In this document: in pieces, positions 10,460 through 20,970 of the stretch
Numbering within the stretch: position 1 is the first letter of the stretch
How the letters are laid out: each line of letters opens with the position of its first letter
Assembly: GCA_018698675.1 (NCBI GenBank)
Contig: JABIPA010000074.1
Coordinates: 1-44,231 of the forward strand
Length of the DNA stretch: 44,231 bases
Source: a bacterium
Lineage (GTDB): Bacteria > Margulisbacteria > Marinamargulisbacteria > JABIPA01
Reading direction: 5' to 3'
Translations under genes and position numbers: made by a program
Notes under the pieces: generated by a model
Told to the model about the DNA's origin: nothing
The model's database searches: none
The model's input: only the letters and a program-made list of their open reading frames with translations

Positions 10460-12769
10460 TTAGAAATAAAGCCCGAACTTAAGAACAACGCCTGCAAAAA
10501 CAATTGAAACTATAGTCATGAGTTTAATTAGGATATTGAGAGAAGGTCCCGCAGTATCCTTGAATGGATCTCCTACAGTATCTCCAACTACGGTCGCTTT
10601 GTGACTATCTGTACCTTTTCCGCCATTGTGGCCAGTCTCAACATATTTTTTAGCATTATCCCATGCTCCACCTGAGTTGTTTAATGTGATTGCTAAGACA
10701 AATCCAGTTGATAAAGCTCCCATCAGGAGTCCGATTATTCCTGGGATATGAAATACGAGACCTACTACTATTGGCGTAATAATAGCTAATAGAGAAGGTA
10801 ATAACATTGCTCGAAGCGCTCCAGTAGTAGAGATTGTAATACATCTCTCGTAATCTGGTTTAGCTTTTCCTTCTAATATTCCTTTTATTTCCCTAAATTG
10901 ACGTCTAACCTCTTTAACCATTTCCCCAGCTGCATCTCCAACCGCAATAATTGTTAATGCACAGAATACAAATGCAACCATTCCTCCAATAAATAAACCA
11001 GCTAGAAACTTTGGGTTAACAGCGTTGATTTCAAATATTTGAACAAGAGTTTTTATACTTAATGAGTCGATGAAGTTAATATTGAAAACCTCACTAGCGT
11101 TCGCCTTGTTAGAGGTGAAACCTATATTTCCGATATAGTGAGTAGATTCTCCTGCTAACTTTGTTAACCAATGTTTGATGCTATCTAGATACGCTGCGAT
11201 AAGAGCAAGTGCAGTTAGAGCTGCAGAACCGATTGCAAAACCTTTACCAGTAGCAGCCGTAGTATTTCCAAGCGCATCTAACGCATCAGTTTTTTCTCTT
11301 ACGTCACTAGGTAGGCCTGCCATTTCCGCGTTTCCACCAGCATTATCAGCAATCGGTCCAAATGCATCTGTAGCAAGTTGTATTCCTAATGTAGATAACA
11401 TTCCAATTGCTGCAAATGCGATTCCATAAATACCTTGGTTAAGGTCTTGGAATCCACCAGTTAAGCTAAACGAAACCATGATTGCGATAACAATTACAAT
11501 CACAGGAATTCCAGAAGACAACATTCCCGTTGAGAATCCTTGAAGAATAGTTGTTGCAGAACCTTGTAAACTTGCCTCGACAATTTTTTTGACGGGGCTA
11601 AAGTTACAAGCCGTGTAGTATTCTGTTGCTTGTCCAATTATTAAACCCGAAATTAATCCAGTAATTACAGCACCGAACACTCCCCAGCTCATAAATCCTA
11701 GGTAAGCTAATAATGCTACAAATCCTAAAGTGAGAATAGAAGATATCCCTGTTCCTATAAGAAGAGAATGCAATAAAGATTGTTGGCTAGCTCCATCTTT
11801 TGTCTTAACAAAAAATATACCAACTAGAGAAAAAAGAATTCCTCCGGCTGCAACTACCATTGGCATTATGATTGGATTGATCGTGTCAAGATTTTGCGAA
11901 AGAACTAACGAAGCTCCTAATGCTGTAGCTGCAAGGATTGAACCGCAGTAAGATTCATATAAATCGGCACCCATTCCCGCTACATCCCCAACGTTATCCC
12001 CAACATTATCTGCAATAGTTGCTGGGTTTCTTGGGTCATCTTCAGGGATACCTGCCTCAACCTTACCTACTAAATCTGCTCCGACATCGGCGGCCTTAGT
12101 GAATATTCCTCCACCAACTCGAGCGAAAAGAGCTACGACAGACGCTCCCATGGCATAACTTAATAAACCGGCCGTTAATTCCGAAAACTTAACAGTTTTA
12201 TATGCTTGTGATGATAATATTTCGGGACTCCAGCCTGATTGACCAAGTTTAGCCGCCAAATCTACTCCCCAATTCAAAAAATTACTATCATAAGCAAAAT
12301 TTAAAACTAAAAACCAAATTGACAAATCAAGAAGTGCAAATCCTACAACTATTAGTCCCATAACTGCACCACCGCGAAAGGCAATCGTAAGTCCTTTGTT
12401 TAACGAATCTCTACAAGCATGAGCTGTTCGTGCAGATGCATTTGTCGCCGTTTTCATACCTAAATAACCACAAACGGCGGACCACAAACTTCCGCTTAAA
12501 AAAAGAACAGGAACGTAAGGTCGTTGAACACCAATAAACGCTAAAATACCCAGTAGAACAAATATGATGCCAACAACAATAGCAACAACTTTATATTGTC
12601 TTTTTAGGTATGCCATAGCGCCATCTTTTACATAGCCAGCGATTTCTATCATTCTATCTGTTCCTTCATCGGCAGATAAAAGTTTTTTACTTAGAAAGTA
12701 AGCAACGATTAACGATAAGATTGAAGAAATTGGAGCGAGATACCATATTATCGGAATTGATTGTGTCAT
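10460..12769 (-). CDS. hppA: K+-dependent membrane pyrophosphatase, probably Na+-pumping (HppA family)
   Basis: This 769-residue, roughly 16-helix protein hydrolyses pyrophosphate to pump cations out of the cytoplasm. The substrate site shows DVGADLVGKVE and a second Asp-rich cluster, DNVGDNVGDVAG. The family's C-terminal GDPFKDTAGPS motif is also present. Subtype can be read from two places. In GNTTAATGKG, A505 and G508 replace the Lys and Thr of K+-independent enzymes, so it belongs to the K+-dependent subfamily. The gate glutamate is E272, three residues after D269 (DLYES), as in the Thermotoga Na+ pump and unlike plant H+ pumps, where it is four residues further on. Some bacterial H+ pumps share this position, so ion choice stays inferred. 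The start is supported by AGGAGAA upstream. Confidence 0.95.
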   Translation of the reverse strand: MTQSIPIIWYLAPISSILSLIVAYFLSKKLLSADEGTDRMIEIAGYVKDGAMAYLKRQYKVVAIVVGIIFVLLGILAFIGVQRPYVPVLFLSGSLWSAVCGYLGMKTATNASARTAHACRDSLNKGLTIAFRGGAVMGLIVVGFALLDLSIWFLVLNFAYDSNFLNWGVDLAAKLGQSGWSPEILSSQAYKTVKFSELTAGLLSYAMGASVVALFARVGGGIFTKAADVGADLVGKVEAGIPEDDPRNPATIADNVGDNVGDVAGMGADLYESYCGSILAATALGASLVLSQNLDTINPIIMPMVVAAGGILFSLVGIFFVKTKDGASQQSLLHSLLIGTGISSILTLGFVALLAYLGFMSWGVFGAVITGLISGLIIGQATEYYTACNFSPVKKIVEASLQGSATTILQGFSTGMLSSGIPVIVIVIAIMVSFSLTGGFQDLNQGIYGIAFAAIGMLSTLGIQLATDAFGPIADNAGGNAEMAGLPSDVREKTDALDALGNTTAATGKGFAIGSAALTALALIAAYLDSIKHWLTKLAGESTHYIGNIGFTSNKANASEVFNINFIDSLSIKTLVQIFEINAVNPKFLAGLFIGGMVAFVFCALTIIAVGDAAGEMVKEVRRQFREIKGILEGKAKPDYERCITISTTGALRAMLLPSLLAIITPIVVGLVFHIPGIIGLLMGALSTGFVLAITLNNSGGAWDNAKKYVETGHNGGKGTDSHKATVVGDTVGDPFKDTAGPSLNILIKLMTIVSIVFAGVVLKFGLYF

Positions 12770-12788
12770 TTAATTTTCTCCTTTTTTT

Positions 12789-12862
12789 AAAACAAAAAGA
12801 ACTCTAAATGCTCACAAATTTTAAGCTTATGCTTTAATTTAATGAAACAAGCGTAGAGTTCT
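12789..12862 (-). terminator. Candidate attenuator/terminator hairpin in the hppA leader
   Basis: TAGAGTTCT at 12854-12862 and AGAACTCTA at 12798-12806 are perfect 9-bp complements, separated by 47 bases that contain a small internal AAGC/GCTT hairpin (12823-12834). Read on the minus strand, the second arm is followed at once by TTTTGTTTT, then the hppA ribosome-binding site. A stem plus T-run ahead of a start codon is the layout of a transcription attenuator. The long loop makes this tentative. The element matches no riboswitch I recognise. Confidence 0.45.
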
Positions 12863-13062
12863 AATGTTTTTTATTTAATATAAATTTAATTTTTACTTCA
12901 TTTATCTTTTTAAATACTAACCAAACATCACTCTTGATTTAGCTTAAAAAAATATGTGGTTATTATGAATAATATGGGCGTAGATGTAAAGTGAAATATT
13001 TATTAGCATTTTCGTAGTCCTTTTGGAATTAAAAAAACACTAATTTCTCATTTAAAAAAGGG

Positions 13063-13091
13063 TTTATTCAGGCGCATTTTACTGCTATACT
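13063..13091 (+). promoter_or_regulatory. Possible promoter of the act-cox operon
   Basis: TATACT at 13086-13091 is a good -10 element. The best hexamer 17 bases upstream is TTTATT (13063-13068), a weak -35. A transcript starting near 13098 would carry a leader of about 60 bases before the actA start. The call rests mostly on the -10 box and position. Confidence 0.35.
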
Positions 13092-13157
13092 GGCCGCGAA
13101 ATAATAATTATATAGATCGTGTAGTTTTATTGTTAATAAATGAATTGGGATGGATTA

Positions 13158-13832
13158 ATGGAAAAGAAAGATATAAGTAACGAAGAAGAGCTTTTTTTAT
13201 TCCCTAAATGGACGAATGGAGTTCCTTTAATATTGGCTCTTTCGGCTGTAATAGGGTTGTGTACGGTAGTTTTTGTTTTTTGGTATTGGTTTTCACCTAA
13301 AAATTTTAATATAGGTTTCGCTCCTGAGCAGCCTATTGAATATAGCCATGAATTACATGCTGGGCAACTGGGAATAGATTGTAGATATTGTCACGTTAAT
13401 GTTGATAAGGGGCCAGCAGCGACGCTTCCTTCTACGGAAATTTGTATGAATTGCCACAGTGTTGTAAAAACAAATAGTAAAGAAATTTTGAAAATTCGAG
13501 AGAGCTTTAGTGAAGGAAAGAAAATTGAATGGGAACAAATTCACAGACTTCCCGGTTATTCATATTTCGATCATAGCCAACATGTTAATTCGGGTGTTTC
13601 GTGTGTGAGTTGTCATGGGCGAGTAGATTTAATGGAGAGAGTTTATCAGGTTGAACCTCTTAGTATGGGATGGTGTTTAGAATGCCATAGGAATCCCGCG
13701 AAAAATATTAGACCAAAAAAATATGTGACGGATTTGAGTTGGAAAACAGAAAATCCCGAACAGTTGGGCAAAGAATTGATTAAAAAATATCATATTAACC
13801 CAAGAGAGGATTGCAGCGCATGTCACAGATAA
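13158..13832 (+). CDS. actA: Alternative complex III subunit ActA, pentaheme cytochrome c
   Basis: ActA is the multiheme cytochrome c of alternative complex III, the quinol:electron-acceptor oxidoreductase that replaces cytochrome bc1. The protein carries one N-terminal membrane helix (about residues 22-44) and five CXXCH heme sites: CRYCH, CMNCH, CVSCH, CLECH and CSACH. The last ends one residue before the C-terminus. I chose ATG 13158 (224 residues) because GGGATGG lies just upstream. An in-frame ATG at 13140 would add six residues but has no ribosome-binding site. The gene opens the act operon, and its end overlaps actB by 13 bases. Confidence 0.93.
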   Translation: MEKKDISNEEELFLFPKWTNGVPLILALSAVIGLCTVVFVFWYWFSPKNFNIGFAPEQPIEYSHELHAGQLGIDCRYCHVNVDKGPAATLPSTEICMNCHSVVKTNSKEILKIRESFSEGKKIEWEQIHRLPGYSYFDHSQHVNSGVSCVSCHGRVDLMERVYQVEPLSMGWCLECHRNPAKNIRPKKYVTDLSWKTENPEQLGKELIKKYHINPREDCSACHR

Positions 13833-16800
13833 CATCATATAAAGATAAATCATATTGGTCCGGGTTTTCTCATTTGTTGAAAAAGAAAACGACGAATGAA
13901 CAGCTTGATAATAATTTTGGGGACGAGTTTAAGGGCGATATGGAAGCTCCTTCTGACGAAAGTAAACGAACCTTTATCAAACTTGTCGGAGCTAGTGCTG
14001 CATTCGCCGGGGTAACCGGGTGTAATTTTCGACGCCCAGATCAGACGATAGCCCCATATGTGAAACGTCCAGAAAACATGATTCCTGGAATTTCAACTTA
14101 TTATGCTAGTGGTGCAAGGATAGCTGGAGACGTAACCGGTTTGTTGGTTGAAACATATGAAGGTAGGCCGACAAAAATCGAGGGTAATCCTGATTTTTTA
14201 TATAATCTAGGAAGTACAAATCACTATACACAAGCATCTATTCTTAATTTATATGATCCAGATAGACTTGGTTTGGCAAAGGAAAATGGGGAAGAGACGG
14301 AAAAGTCTCAAGAAAGATTATTAGAAATCAGCAACTCCATAAAAGAATCAAAAGGAAATGGGACTGTTGTAGTCACCGAGGCTTCAAACTCTCCATCTTA
14401 TGTAAAAGCGCTTAATACTTTAAAAAAGTCTGCTCCAAATATTACTTTGCTGCAATATGAAGCTGTAAATGAAGACAATCAGAAACAAGGGTTGTTGGAT
14501 ATTTTAGGGAAGAGAGTAACTACAGTCTCTGATTTTTCTAAGGCAGATATCATTGTTTCTTTAGATTCAGATTTTTTAGGGCAAGAAGTAGGTTCTGTTC
14601 GAGCTGCAAAGGAATTCTCAGCTCGAAGGGATCCTGATGCTTCTGATATGAATAGGTTGTATGTCTTTGAACCTAGGTTTTCATTGACGGGAGGAAAGGC
14701 TGACCATCGAGTTCGGGTTAAGTCTTCAGATGTTATCTTTGTTGCTGCAAGCTTGATTGTCTCATTGTATAACAAAAAGGCCTCTCTTTTCGGGGGGTTT
14801 TTAACAGGCGCCCATTTATCTGAACTTTATAAAATGGTAAGAAATAGCGGTCTTCAAAAAGAAGTAATAGCCGCAATTGTTGATGACTTAATTGCAAGTC
14901 GGGGTAAAAGTTTAATTTTGGCAGGAAGAACTCAGTCTCCATTAGTACATAGTTTTGTTTTTCTGTTGAATTATGGATTGGGAAATATTGATAAAACACT
15001 TGATATAGTAGAAGAAAGTTCATTTGATAGGTTAATTCCTTCAACGACCGAAAGTGTTGAGATATTGAAAGACAAGATCTTATCAAACGACATTGAGAAT
15101 TTGGTCATTATCGGAGGTAATCCTTTTTATTCCTCTTCTTTGTTAAAAGATGAAAAGATATCGGAGAAAGTTAAAACCATTTCTCGGACTGTACATATCA
15201 CGGAATCGGTAAATGAAACCAGTGAGTTGTGTAGGTTGAACATTCCAAAGCTTCATTATTTAGAGTCTTGGGGTGATGAAGAAGCTTTGAATGGTGATAA
15301 AGTGATTACTCAGCCAGTTATAATGCCAATCGTTGAAAATGGACTTTCATCAACGGGAGTTTTAGGTGTTTTATCTGGTGCCTCAGACGGTTCTGTTTCT
15401 GAAGATTATAAATTGGTAAAATCTTTAGTCGGAGAAACTGAATGGAATTCTGTCCTTCATAAGGGAGTTGTTCTAAGTAAGGTAAATCGTTCTATTCGTT
15501 CACTGAACCCTACTCTTAAATTATCAGAGCTGAAACAAAAGGTATCTTTAATTAAAAACACGTCAGATGTAGAGATCGTAATTTATCCAGATTATTCTGT
15601 ATACGACGGACGTTTTTCTAACAATAGTTGGATGCAAGAACTTCCGGATCCTATGTCTAAGTTGACGTGGGATAATGCTGCATGGGTAAGTCCGAAAACT
15701 GCGAAGGCCCTAGGAATTGATTACAAAAAAGAAACTGGAATCAGTTGTAGTATGTTGAAAATAAATGAAAAAGTTGAAACGTCGGTTATTGTAATGCCTG
15801 GTCAAGCAGATGGCTCTATTTCTTTGTTCATGGGTTATGGAAGAACGTCCGTTGGAAGAATTGGTGAGAATACTGGATTTGATATTCAATCTTTATTGCC
15901 AAATAGCGGATACGTAGTAAGTGGTGCAAAGGTTGAATTACTGGATAAGAAATACGAAGTTGCAAGTACTCAGGAAACTCACGATTTGCATGAAAGAGAA
16001 GTTTACAGAGAAGGAACTCTTTCTCATTATACTGAGGAACCAAAATTTGCAAAGGAAATGGTTAAAACGCCTCCTTTAAAAGCAATTTGGAATGAAAAAA
16101 AATACGACACAGGTTATCAATGGGGTCTTTCAATAGATTTGGGTAAATGCACTGGATGTAATGCTTGTGTTACAGCCTGCCAAGCAGAAAATAATATTCC
16201 AATTGTTGGTAAGGAACAGGTTTCTAAAGGTAGAGAAATGCATTGGATTCGTTCAGATAGATACTTTGTCGGAAACGACGAAGAAAATCCAGAGATGGTT
16301 CAACAGCCAGTTATATGTTTGCAATGCGAAAATGCACCTTGTGAACAAGTTTGTCCAGTTGCCGCAACGACTCATAGTGAAGACGGTTTAAATGATATGG
16401 CATACAATCGATGTATTGGAACTCGATATTGTTCAAATAATTGTCCTGTTAAAGTAAGGCGCTTTAATTATTTTGATTTTCATCAGACAAACCCTCAATC
16501 TGTTAAAAAGGAACGACAGCATATTTTTGATTTGCTAAAAGAGCCAGATAAAAGTTTGCAGAAGCAGTTTAATCCTAATGTAACAGTCAGGATGAGAGGT
16601 GTAATGGAAAAATGCACTTATTGTGTGCAGAGAATTAATTCTGGAAAATATCGAGCTAAAAACGAGGATAGAAAAATTATTGATGGTGAAATTAAGACGG
16701 CTTGTTCACAAGTTTGTCCTTCAAACGCAATCGTTTTTGGAGATATTAGAAACAAGGAAAGTGATGTTTCGAAAGAAAAATCAAAAAATCGAAATTATAA

Positions 16801-16903
16801 TATGTTAGATGAGCTTTATTTGGCACCAAGAACGTCTTATTTAGCAAATATTCGAAATCCAAATCCGAGGTTAGAAAAGGAAAAGGTGGCTCATCATGAA
16901 TAG
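13820..16903 (+). CDS. actB: Alternative complex III subunit ActB, fused molybdopterin-like and iron-sulfur protein
   Basis: ActB is the large peripheral subunit. The first 700 residues resemble a molybdopterin oxidoreductase but, as known for ActB, are not expected to bind the cofactor. The last 270 residues are a ferredoxin-like domain with four cysteine groups: C777-C780-C783-C787, then [24 protein letters not shown] and CTYC with CSQVC. A twin-arginine-type signal begins at S48 (SKRTFIK), followed by a hydrophobic stretch and a cysteine, with Lys in place of the first Arg. I chose ATG 13820 because AGAGGA lies ten bases upstream. A TTG at 13811 is too close to that site. The protein is 1027 residues. 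Confidence 0.93.
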   Translation: MSQITSYKDKSYWSGFSHLLKKKTTNEQLDNNFGDEFKGDMEAPSDESKRTFIKLVGASAAFAGVTGCNFRRPDQTIAPYVKRPENMIPGISTYYASGARIAGDVTGLLVETYEGRPTKIEGNPDFLYNLGSTNHYTQASILNLYDPDRLGLAKENGEETEKSQERLLEISNSIKESKGNGTVVVTEASNSPSYVKALNTLKKSAPNITLLQYEAVNEDNQKQGLLDILGKRVTTVSDFSKADIIVSLDSDFLGQEVGSVRAAKEFSARRDPDASDMNRLYVFEPRFSLTGGKADHRVRVKSSDVIFVAASLIVSLYNKKASLFGGFLTGAHLSELYKMVRNSGLQKEVIAAIVDDLIASRGKSLILAGRTQSPLVHSFVFLLNYGLGNIDKTLDIVEESSFDRLIPSTTESVEILKDKILSNDIENLVIIGGNPFYSSSLLKDEKISEKVKTISRTVHITESVNETSELCRLNIPKLHYLESWGDEEALNGDKVITQPVIMPIVENGLSSTGVLGVLSGASDGSVSEDYKLVKSLVGETEWNSVLHKGVVLSKVNRSIRSLNPTLKLSELKQKVSLIKNTSDVEIVIYPDYSVYDGRFSNNSWMQELPDPMSKLTWDNAAWVSPKTAKALGIDYKKETGISCSMLKINEKVETSVIVMPGQADGSISLFMGYGRTSVGRIGENTGFDIQSLLPNSGYVVSGAKVELLDKKYEVASTQETHDLHEREVYREGTLSHYTEEPKFAKEMVKTPPLKAIWNEKKYDTGYQWGLSIDLGKCTGCNACVTACQAENNIPIVGKEQVSKGREMHWIRSDRYFVGNDEENPEMVQQPVICLQCENAPCEQVCPVAATTHSEDGLNDMAYNRCIGTRYCSNNCPVKVRRFNYFDFHQTNPQSVKKERQHIFDLLKEPDKSLQKQFNPNVTVRMRGVMEKCTYCVQRINSGKYRAKNEDRKIIDGEIKTACSQVCPSNAIVFGDIRNKESDVSKEKSKNRNYNMLDELYLAPRTSYLANIRNPNPRLEKEKVAHHE

Positions 16904-18284
16904 AGTAATTACAGAAGACCCTTCTAAACGAACTCCTCTAATTTTAGGTGGGCATGACTTTAAAGGTATTAGTGATTTAGTAGTTAAACCAATTGAGGCA
17001 AAGGCTCCAAAATGGTGGCATATCGCCCTAGCTTTTTCTTTTTCTTTATTGATGTTACTTTTGTCGATGATAGGTTTTTTGATATGGGAGGGCGTTGGAG
17101 TTTGGGGACTTAATAACCCTGTTTCTTGGGGATTTGCTATTGTAAATTTCGTTTTCTGGGTTGGAATTGGACATGCTGGCACTTTGATTTCAGCAATTCT
17201 ATTTTTGTTTAGGCAAAAATGGAGGACTTCTGTGAATAGGTTTGCAGAAGCAATGACAATTTTCGCCGTTATTTGTGCCTTGGTTTTTCCTGGGATTCAC
17301 GTGGGGCGAGTTTGGGTTGCTTATTTTATGTTTCCAATCCCTAATCAAATGTCAGTTTGGCCTAACTTTAGAAGTCCTTTGTTATGGGATGTTTTTGCAG
17401 TTAGCACTTATTTCACAGTATCTTTATTGTTTTGGTATGTAGGGTTGATTCCTGACCTCGCAGTATTGAGAGACCGAGCTAAAACGAAAATTAAAAAGGT
17501 TGTTTACGGTATTTTCGCGATGGGATGGACTGGAGGAAATAGGGCTTGGCAGAATTATGAACGAGCCTATCTTTTGTTGGCAGCTCTTGCAGCTCCGTTG
17601 GTCTTGTCAGTACATTCAATCGTTAGTTTTGACTTTGCTGTGTCTCAAGTTCCAGGATGGCATACAACAATTTTCCCACCATATTTTGTGGCGGGAGCAA
17701 TTTTTTCTGGGTTTGCGATGGTTGTAACGTTAATGATTTTGGCAAGACAATTGTTTGGCATGAAAGATATTATGACTATGCATCATTTAGAATGTATGAA
17801 TAAAATTATCTTGGCTACAGGAACAATGGTTGGATATGCATACGGGATGGAATTTTTTACGGCATGGTATTCTGGGAATGAGTATGAAGCGTTTGCTTTT
17901 GTTAATAGGGCATTTGGTCCGTATGCTTGGGCGTATTGGATTATGGTATCTTGTAACGTGTTGTTTCCACAATTATTTTGGTTCAAAAAAGTACGTACCA
18001 GTATTCCAGCTATGTTCGTAATATCCATTATCGTAAATATTGGCATGTGGTTTGAACGTTTTGTAATTACGGTGACTTCATTGAGTCGAGATTTTCTTCC
18101 TTCAAGTTGGGGATATTACTCTCCGACATGGGTTGACCTTTGTACCTTCTTAGGTAGCTTTGGGTTGTTTTTCACTTTGTTTTTATTGTTTTTAAAATTT
18201 CTTCCTATGATAGCAATCTCAGAGGTAAAGGGTGTGATGCCAGAAGCGCACGCACATGATCATGAAGCAAAGGAAGGGCATTAA
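16896..18284 (+). CDS. actC: Alternative complex III subunit ActC, NrfD-like quinol-binding membrane protein
   Basis: ActC (462 residues) is an NrfD/PsrC-type integral membrane subunit with about ten helices. It is thought to hold the quinol site and to contribute to proton translocation. Typical family segments are visible, such as [24 protein letters not shown] (in the third helix region) and the [18 protein letters not shown] stretch near 230-250. The C-terminus is rich in His and acidic residues ([12 protein letters not shown]). It overlaps actB by eight bases, and actD follows after one base. Confidence 0.94.
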   Translation: MNRVITEDPSKRTPLILGGHDFKGISDLVVKPIEAKAPKWWHIALAFSFSLLMLLLSMIGFLIWEGVGVWGLNNPVSWGFAIVNFVFWVGIGHAGTLISAILFLFRQKWRTSVNRFAEAMTIFAVICALVFPGIHVGRVWVAYFMFPIPNQMSVWPNFRSPLLWDVFAVSTYFTVSLLFWYVGLIPDLAVLRDRAKTKIKKVVYGIFAMGWTGGNRAWQNYERAYLLLAALAAPLVLSVHSIVSFDFAVSQVPGWHTTIFPPYFVAGAIFSGFAMVVTLMILARQLFGMKDIMTMHHLECMNKIILATGTMVGYAYGMEFFTAWYSGNEYEAFAFVNRAFGPYAWAYWIMVSCNVLFPQLFWFKKVRTSIPAMFVISIIVNIGMWFERFVITVTSLSRDFLPSSWGYYSPTWVDLCTFLGSFGLFFTLFLLFLKFLPMIAISEVKGVMPEAHAHDHEAKEGH

Positions 18285-18285
18285 A

Positions 18286-18810
18286 ATGGCAATTAGTGTT
18301 ATAGGCGAATTTAAAGATCCTACAGAGCTTTTGAAAGCTGCAAAACAAACTAGAAAAGCTGGTTACGAGGCGTTTGATGCTCATTCTCCTTTTCCTATAC
18401 ATGGTATGGACGATGCTATGGGGCTTAAAGGGAGTATTCTTGGGTGGGTTGTATTGTGCGGTGGTTTAACTGGCTGTGTGGCAGGATTTGGTCTTCAAGC
18501 ATGGGTAGCAACAGAGGCCTATCCGTTAGTTATTAGTGGAAAACCTCTTTTTAGCTACCAAGCATTTGTTCCCGTTACTTTTGAAGTTACTGTTTTATTC
18601 TCAGCATTTGCTGCTGTTTTTGGCATGTTCGGTCTAAATAAGTTGCCTCAATTGTATAATCGTTTGTTTAAGCATAAATCATTTTCGAAAAAAGCAACGT
18701 CGCATGGATTTTTTATTAGTATCGATTCAGAGCTTAGTGACGACGAAGTGTCTATCGTTGAATTTTTGAAATCAATTGGCGCTACGAATGTTTCGGGGGT
18801 TAAGGAATAG
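18286..18810 (+). CDS. actD: Alternative complex III subunit ActD (DUF3341)
   Basis: ActD is a small membrane subunit with two helices (about residues 45-68 and 88-115) between a soluble N-terminal domain and a C-terminal tail. The N-terminal region with YEAFDAHSPFPIHGMD is the DUF3341 hallmark. I placed the start at ATG 18286 (174 residues, MAISVIGEF...), which has AAGGAAGG just upstream and begins one base after the actC stop. An ATG at 18256 in the same frame would overlap actC and lacks support. It is followed by actE after two bases. Confidence 0.92.
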   Translation: MAISVIGEFKDPTELLKAAKQTRKAGYEAFDAHSPFPIHGMDDAMGLKGSILGWVVLCGGLTGCVAGFGLQAWVATEAYPLVISGKPLFSYQAFVPVTFEVTVLFSAFAAVFGMFGLNKLPQLYNRLFKHKSFSKKATSHGFFISIDSELSDDEVSIVEFLKSIGATNVSGVKE

Positions 18811-18812
18811 CT

Positions 18813-19433
18813 ATGAAAAGTATAAAAGGAATAATTTGTGTTTTATTTTTAATCTCTCTTGTTTTTCAACAAGGGTGTAGAGGATGGCGAACGGAAAAAA
18901 ATCCGTTTCATTTAAATCCAAATATGGATTGGCAGTCAAAGTTTAAGACACAAAAACTTACTGATGAAATTCCTCATGGAACTGTTGCCTGGGGACGCGG
19001 AGCGGTTTTTTCCGAAAATAAGAGTGTGCCTGAAATGTTAGGTGAAGCTCCTTTGTATACAGGACGAACAGAAGACGGAGCCTTTTTAGCCTCTATACCT
19101 TTAAAGGTAGACGCTAAATTATTGGAAAAAGGTGAAGAGCGGTATAATATTTATTGCGCCGTATGCCATGATAGAACTGGAGCAGGAAACGGAATTGTTG
19201 TTCAAAGAGGATTTGTGAAACCTCCTAGTCTAAGCGATGATAGAGTTCGTGCATTTAAAGACGGTGAAATTTTTTCTGTAATTACAGAGGGAGTTAGAAC
19301 GATGCCTTCTTACTCAAAGCAAATTGATGCTGAGGACAGATGGGCAATAGTCTCTTATGTAAGAGCTTTGCAGAAGATGAATAATGCATCAATTAATGAC
19401 GTGCCAGAAAATTTAAAGTATTTGTTAAAATAA
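18813..19433 (+). CDS. actE: Alternative complex III subunit ActE, monoheme cytochrome c lipoprotein
   Basis: ActE is a membrane-anchored monoheme cytochrome c. The first 22 residues form a signal peptide that ends in a lipobox-like FQQGC, so Cys22 may be lipidated. One heme site, CAVCHD, is present in the C-terminal half, with TMPSY supplying the probable Met axial ligand about 50 residues later. The N-terminal part contains MQ/DWQSKFKTQ-like sequence typical of the family. Length (206 residues) is normal. It likely passes electrons from the ActABC core to the oxidase. Confidence 0.92.
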   Translation: MKSIKGIICVLFLISLVFQQGCRGWRTEKNPFHLNPNMDWQSKFKTQKLTDEIPHGTVAWGRGAVFSENKSVPEMLGEAPLYTGRTEDGAFLASIPLKVDAKLLEKGEERYNIYCAVCHDRTGAGNGIVVQRGFVKPPSLSDDRVRAFKDGEIFSVITEGVRTMPSYSKQIDAEDRWAIVSYVRALQKMNNASINDVPENLKYLLK

Positions 19434-19444
19434 AGGGTTAAAAA

Positions 19445-20626
19445 ATGGCTGAAGTAAATAAATTAAACGGGTTTTTAGAAAAAAGGTTTCCGAAGATTGC
19501 CTTAGTAGTAGGTATTATCGGTATTTGTGGTGCGATTATTTTAGGAAGAGAAGACTCTACACAGTTTTTTTATTCGTATCTTGTTTCATATTTGTTTTTC
19601 CTTACGATTTCTCTGGGTGCTTTGTTTTTTGTTATTATTCAACATTTAACAAGAGCAGGATGGAGCGTTGGTCTAAGGCGTATTCCAGAGCACTTAATGG
19701 CCAATCTCTCTTTAATGGCGGTTCTATTCATACCAATTTTATTAGGTTTGCACGATCTTTATCATTGGTCAGATACGGCAGAAGTTTTGCATGACGCTCT
19801 TTTGTTAAAGAAAGCGCCGTTCTTGAATGTTCCTTTTTTCATTGTAAGGGCAGTACTGTATTTTGCCTCTTGGATATGGTTGGCTCGTTTTTTCTTTAAA
19901 AATTCAACAGATCAGGATAAATCAGGAGATAAAGGGCTTACATTATCTATGCAGAAAGTTTCGGCGGTTGCAATTTTGATATATGCACTTACGCAGACTT
20001 TTTCGGCCATAGACTGGATAATGTCTCTTACTCCTCATTGGTTTTCTACAATGATTGGTGTCTACATATTCGCCGGTGGAATTTTAACTTCGATATGTAC
20101 TATTAGTTTGATCGCATTGTTATTAAGACGGTTTGGTTATTTAAGAGAGACTATCAATGTTGAGCATTATCATGATTTAGGAAAGTTGATCTTTGGATTT
20201 GTTATTTTTTGGGCTTATATCGGATTTTCTCAATATTTTTTAATTTGGTATGCAAACATCCCTGAAGAAACTGAATGGTATCTTCATCATATTAGTGGGA
20301 ACTGGAATACATTCGCAATATTTATAATTGTATTTCATTTTGTTGTACCTTTCTTTTTATTTGCATCAAGACACGCGAAACGGAATTTGAAGCTTCATAC
20401 CGGCGTTGTTTTGTTACTTATTACAATGCACTTTTTCGAACTATATTGGGTAGTTATGCCTAATTTTAGTCATCACGGAATTCATGTGTCATCTTTAGAC
20501 TTCCTATGTTTCTTAGGAATATTTGGAATATATACATCAGTTCTGTTTTTCAGGATGGGAAAATTCTCTCTATATCCTTTGAAAGATCCTCGTCTAAAAG
20601 AGTCCCAGGACTTTATAAACCATTAA
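19445..20626 (+). CDS. actF: Alternative complex III subunit ActF, second NrfD-like membrane protein
   Basis: ActF (393 residues) is a ten-helix membrane subunit paralogous to ActC and stabilises the complex. Recognisable segments are LGALFFVIIQHLTRAGWSVGLRRIPEH (about 55-82), SAIDWIMSLTPHWFSTMIGVYIF (about 180-205) and GFSQYFLIWYANIPEETEWY (about 260-280), all characteristic of the family. It starts 11 bases after actE with GGG upstream. No actG-like gene follows; a different small membrane protein takes that place. Confidence 0.93.
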   Translation: MAEVNKLNGFLEKRFPKIALVVGIIGICGAIILGREDSTQFFYSYLVSYLFFLTISLGALFFVIIQHLTRAGWSVGLRRIPEHLMANLSLMAVLFIPILLGLHDLYHWSDTAEVLHDALLLKKAPFLNVPFFIVRAVLYFASWIWLARFFFKNSTDQDKSGDKGLTLSMQKVSAVAILIYALTQTFSAIDWIMSLTPHWFSTMIGVYIFAGGILTSICTISLIALLLRRFGYLRETINVEHYHDLGKLIFGFVIFWAYIGFSQYFLIWYANIPEETEWYLHHISGNWNTFAIFIIVFHFVVPFFLFASRHAKRNLKLHTGVVLLLITMHFFELYWVVMPNFSHHGIHVSSLDFLCFLGIFGIYTSVLFFRMGKFSLYPLKDPRLKESQDFINH

Positions 20627-20646
20627 GAAAGGTAACGATTTAAAAT

Positions 20647-20970
20647 ATGATGAAAAGTAAAGAAGATGCAGTATTGTTTTATCAGGAAAGTGAGCCCCAT
20701 TCCTTTACTATTGGGATGTTAATGGTTTTGTTTATAGTATTTTTGTTTGGGGTATTTTATGTGAGCCTCGTGTTTTATGATTCGACTTGGTCTGAAGAAA
20801 TAGTCGACAAAGAGTTGAGTATTAAGCCATCGAAGCAACTTACTAAACTACGAGTGTTAGAGTCAGAACGATTAAATCAACCAATACAATGGGTTGATAA
20901 AGAATCAGGAATTGTTCGGGTTCCAATTCAGATTGCGATGAGTTCCATTGTTAAAAAGTATCAAAAGTAA
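20647..20970 (+). CDS. Small membrane protein of the act-cox operon
   Basis: This 107-residue protein has one membrane helix (about residues 20-43) and a basic, outward-facing C-terminal part. The end, with RLNQPIQWVDKESGIVRVPI and then AM, resembles a conserved segment found in small proteins encoded between actF and sco in other act-cox operons. I know of no assigned function. It could take the role of a minor complex III or oxidase assembly subunit. The gene overlaps sco by 23 bases. Confidence 0.65.
   Translation: MMKSKEDAVLFYQESEPHSFTIGMLMVLFIVFLFGVFYVSLVFYDSTWSEEIVDKELSIKPSKQLTKLRVLESERLNQPIQWVDKESGIVRVPIQIAMSSIVKKYQK

Larger units (their letters stand above)
12770..13139. promoter_or_regulatory. 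Divergent control region between the hppA-mrp-thiC and act-cox operons
   Basis: This 370-bp AT-rich region separates two divergent operons and must contain both promoters. It has no open reading frame of note and no tRNA. Next to hppA there is a long-range inverted repeat followed by a T-run. Next to actA there is a TATACT box. For hppA, the minus-strand TTATATT near 12885-12891 could serve as a -10 and would place the transcript start just ahead of the inverted repeat, but no convincing -35 is seen. Confidence 0.55.

Noticed and set aside
13820-16903. Catalytic molybdopterin oxidoreductase
   Set aside because: The molybdopterin-like part with the C-terminal ferredoxin domain, the act gene order and the neighbours identify ActB, which carries iron-sulfur clusters but is not expected to bind molybdenum.
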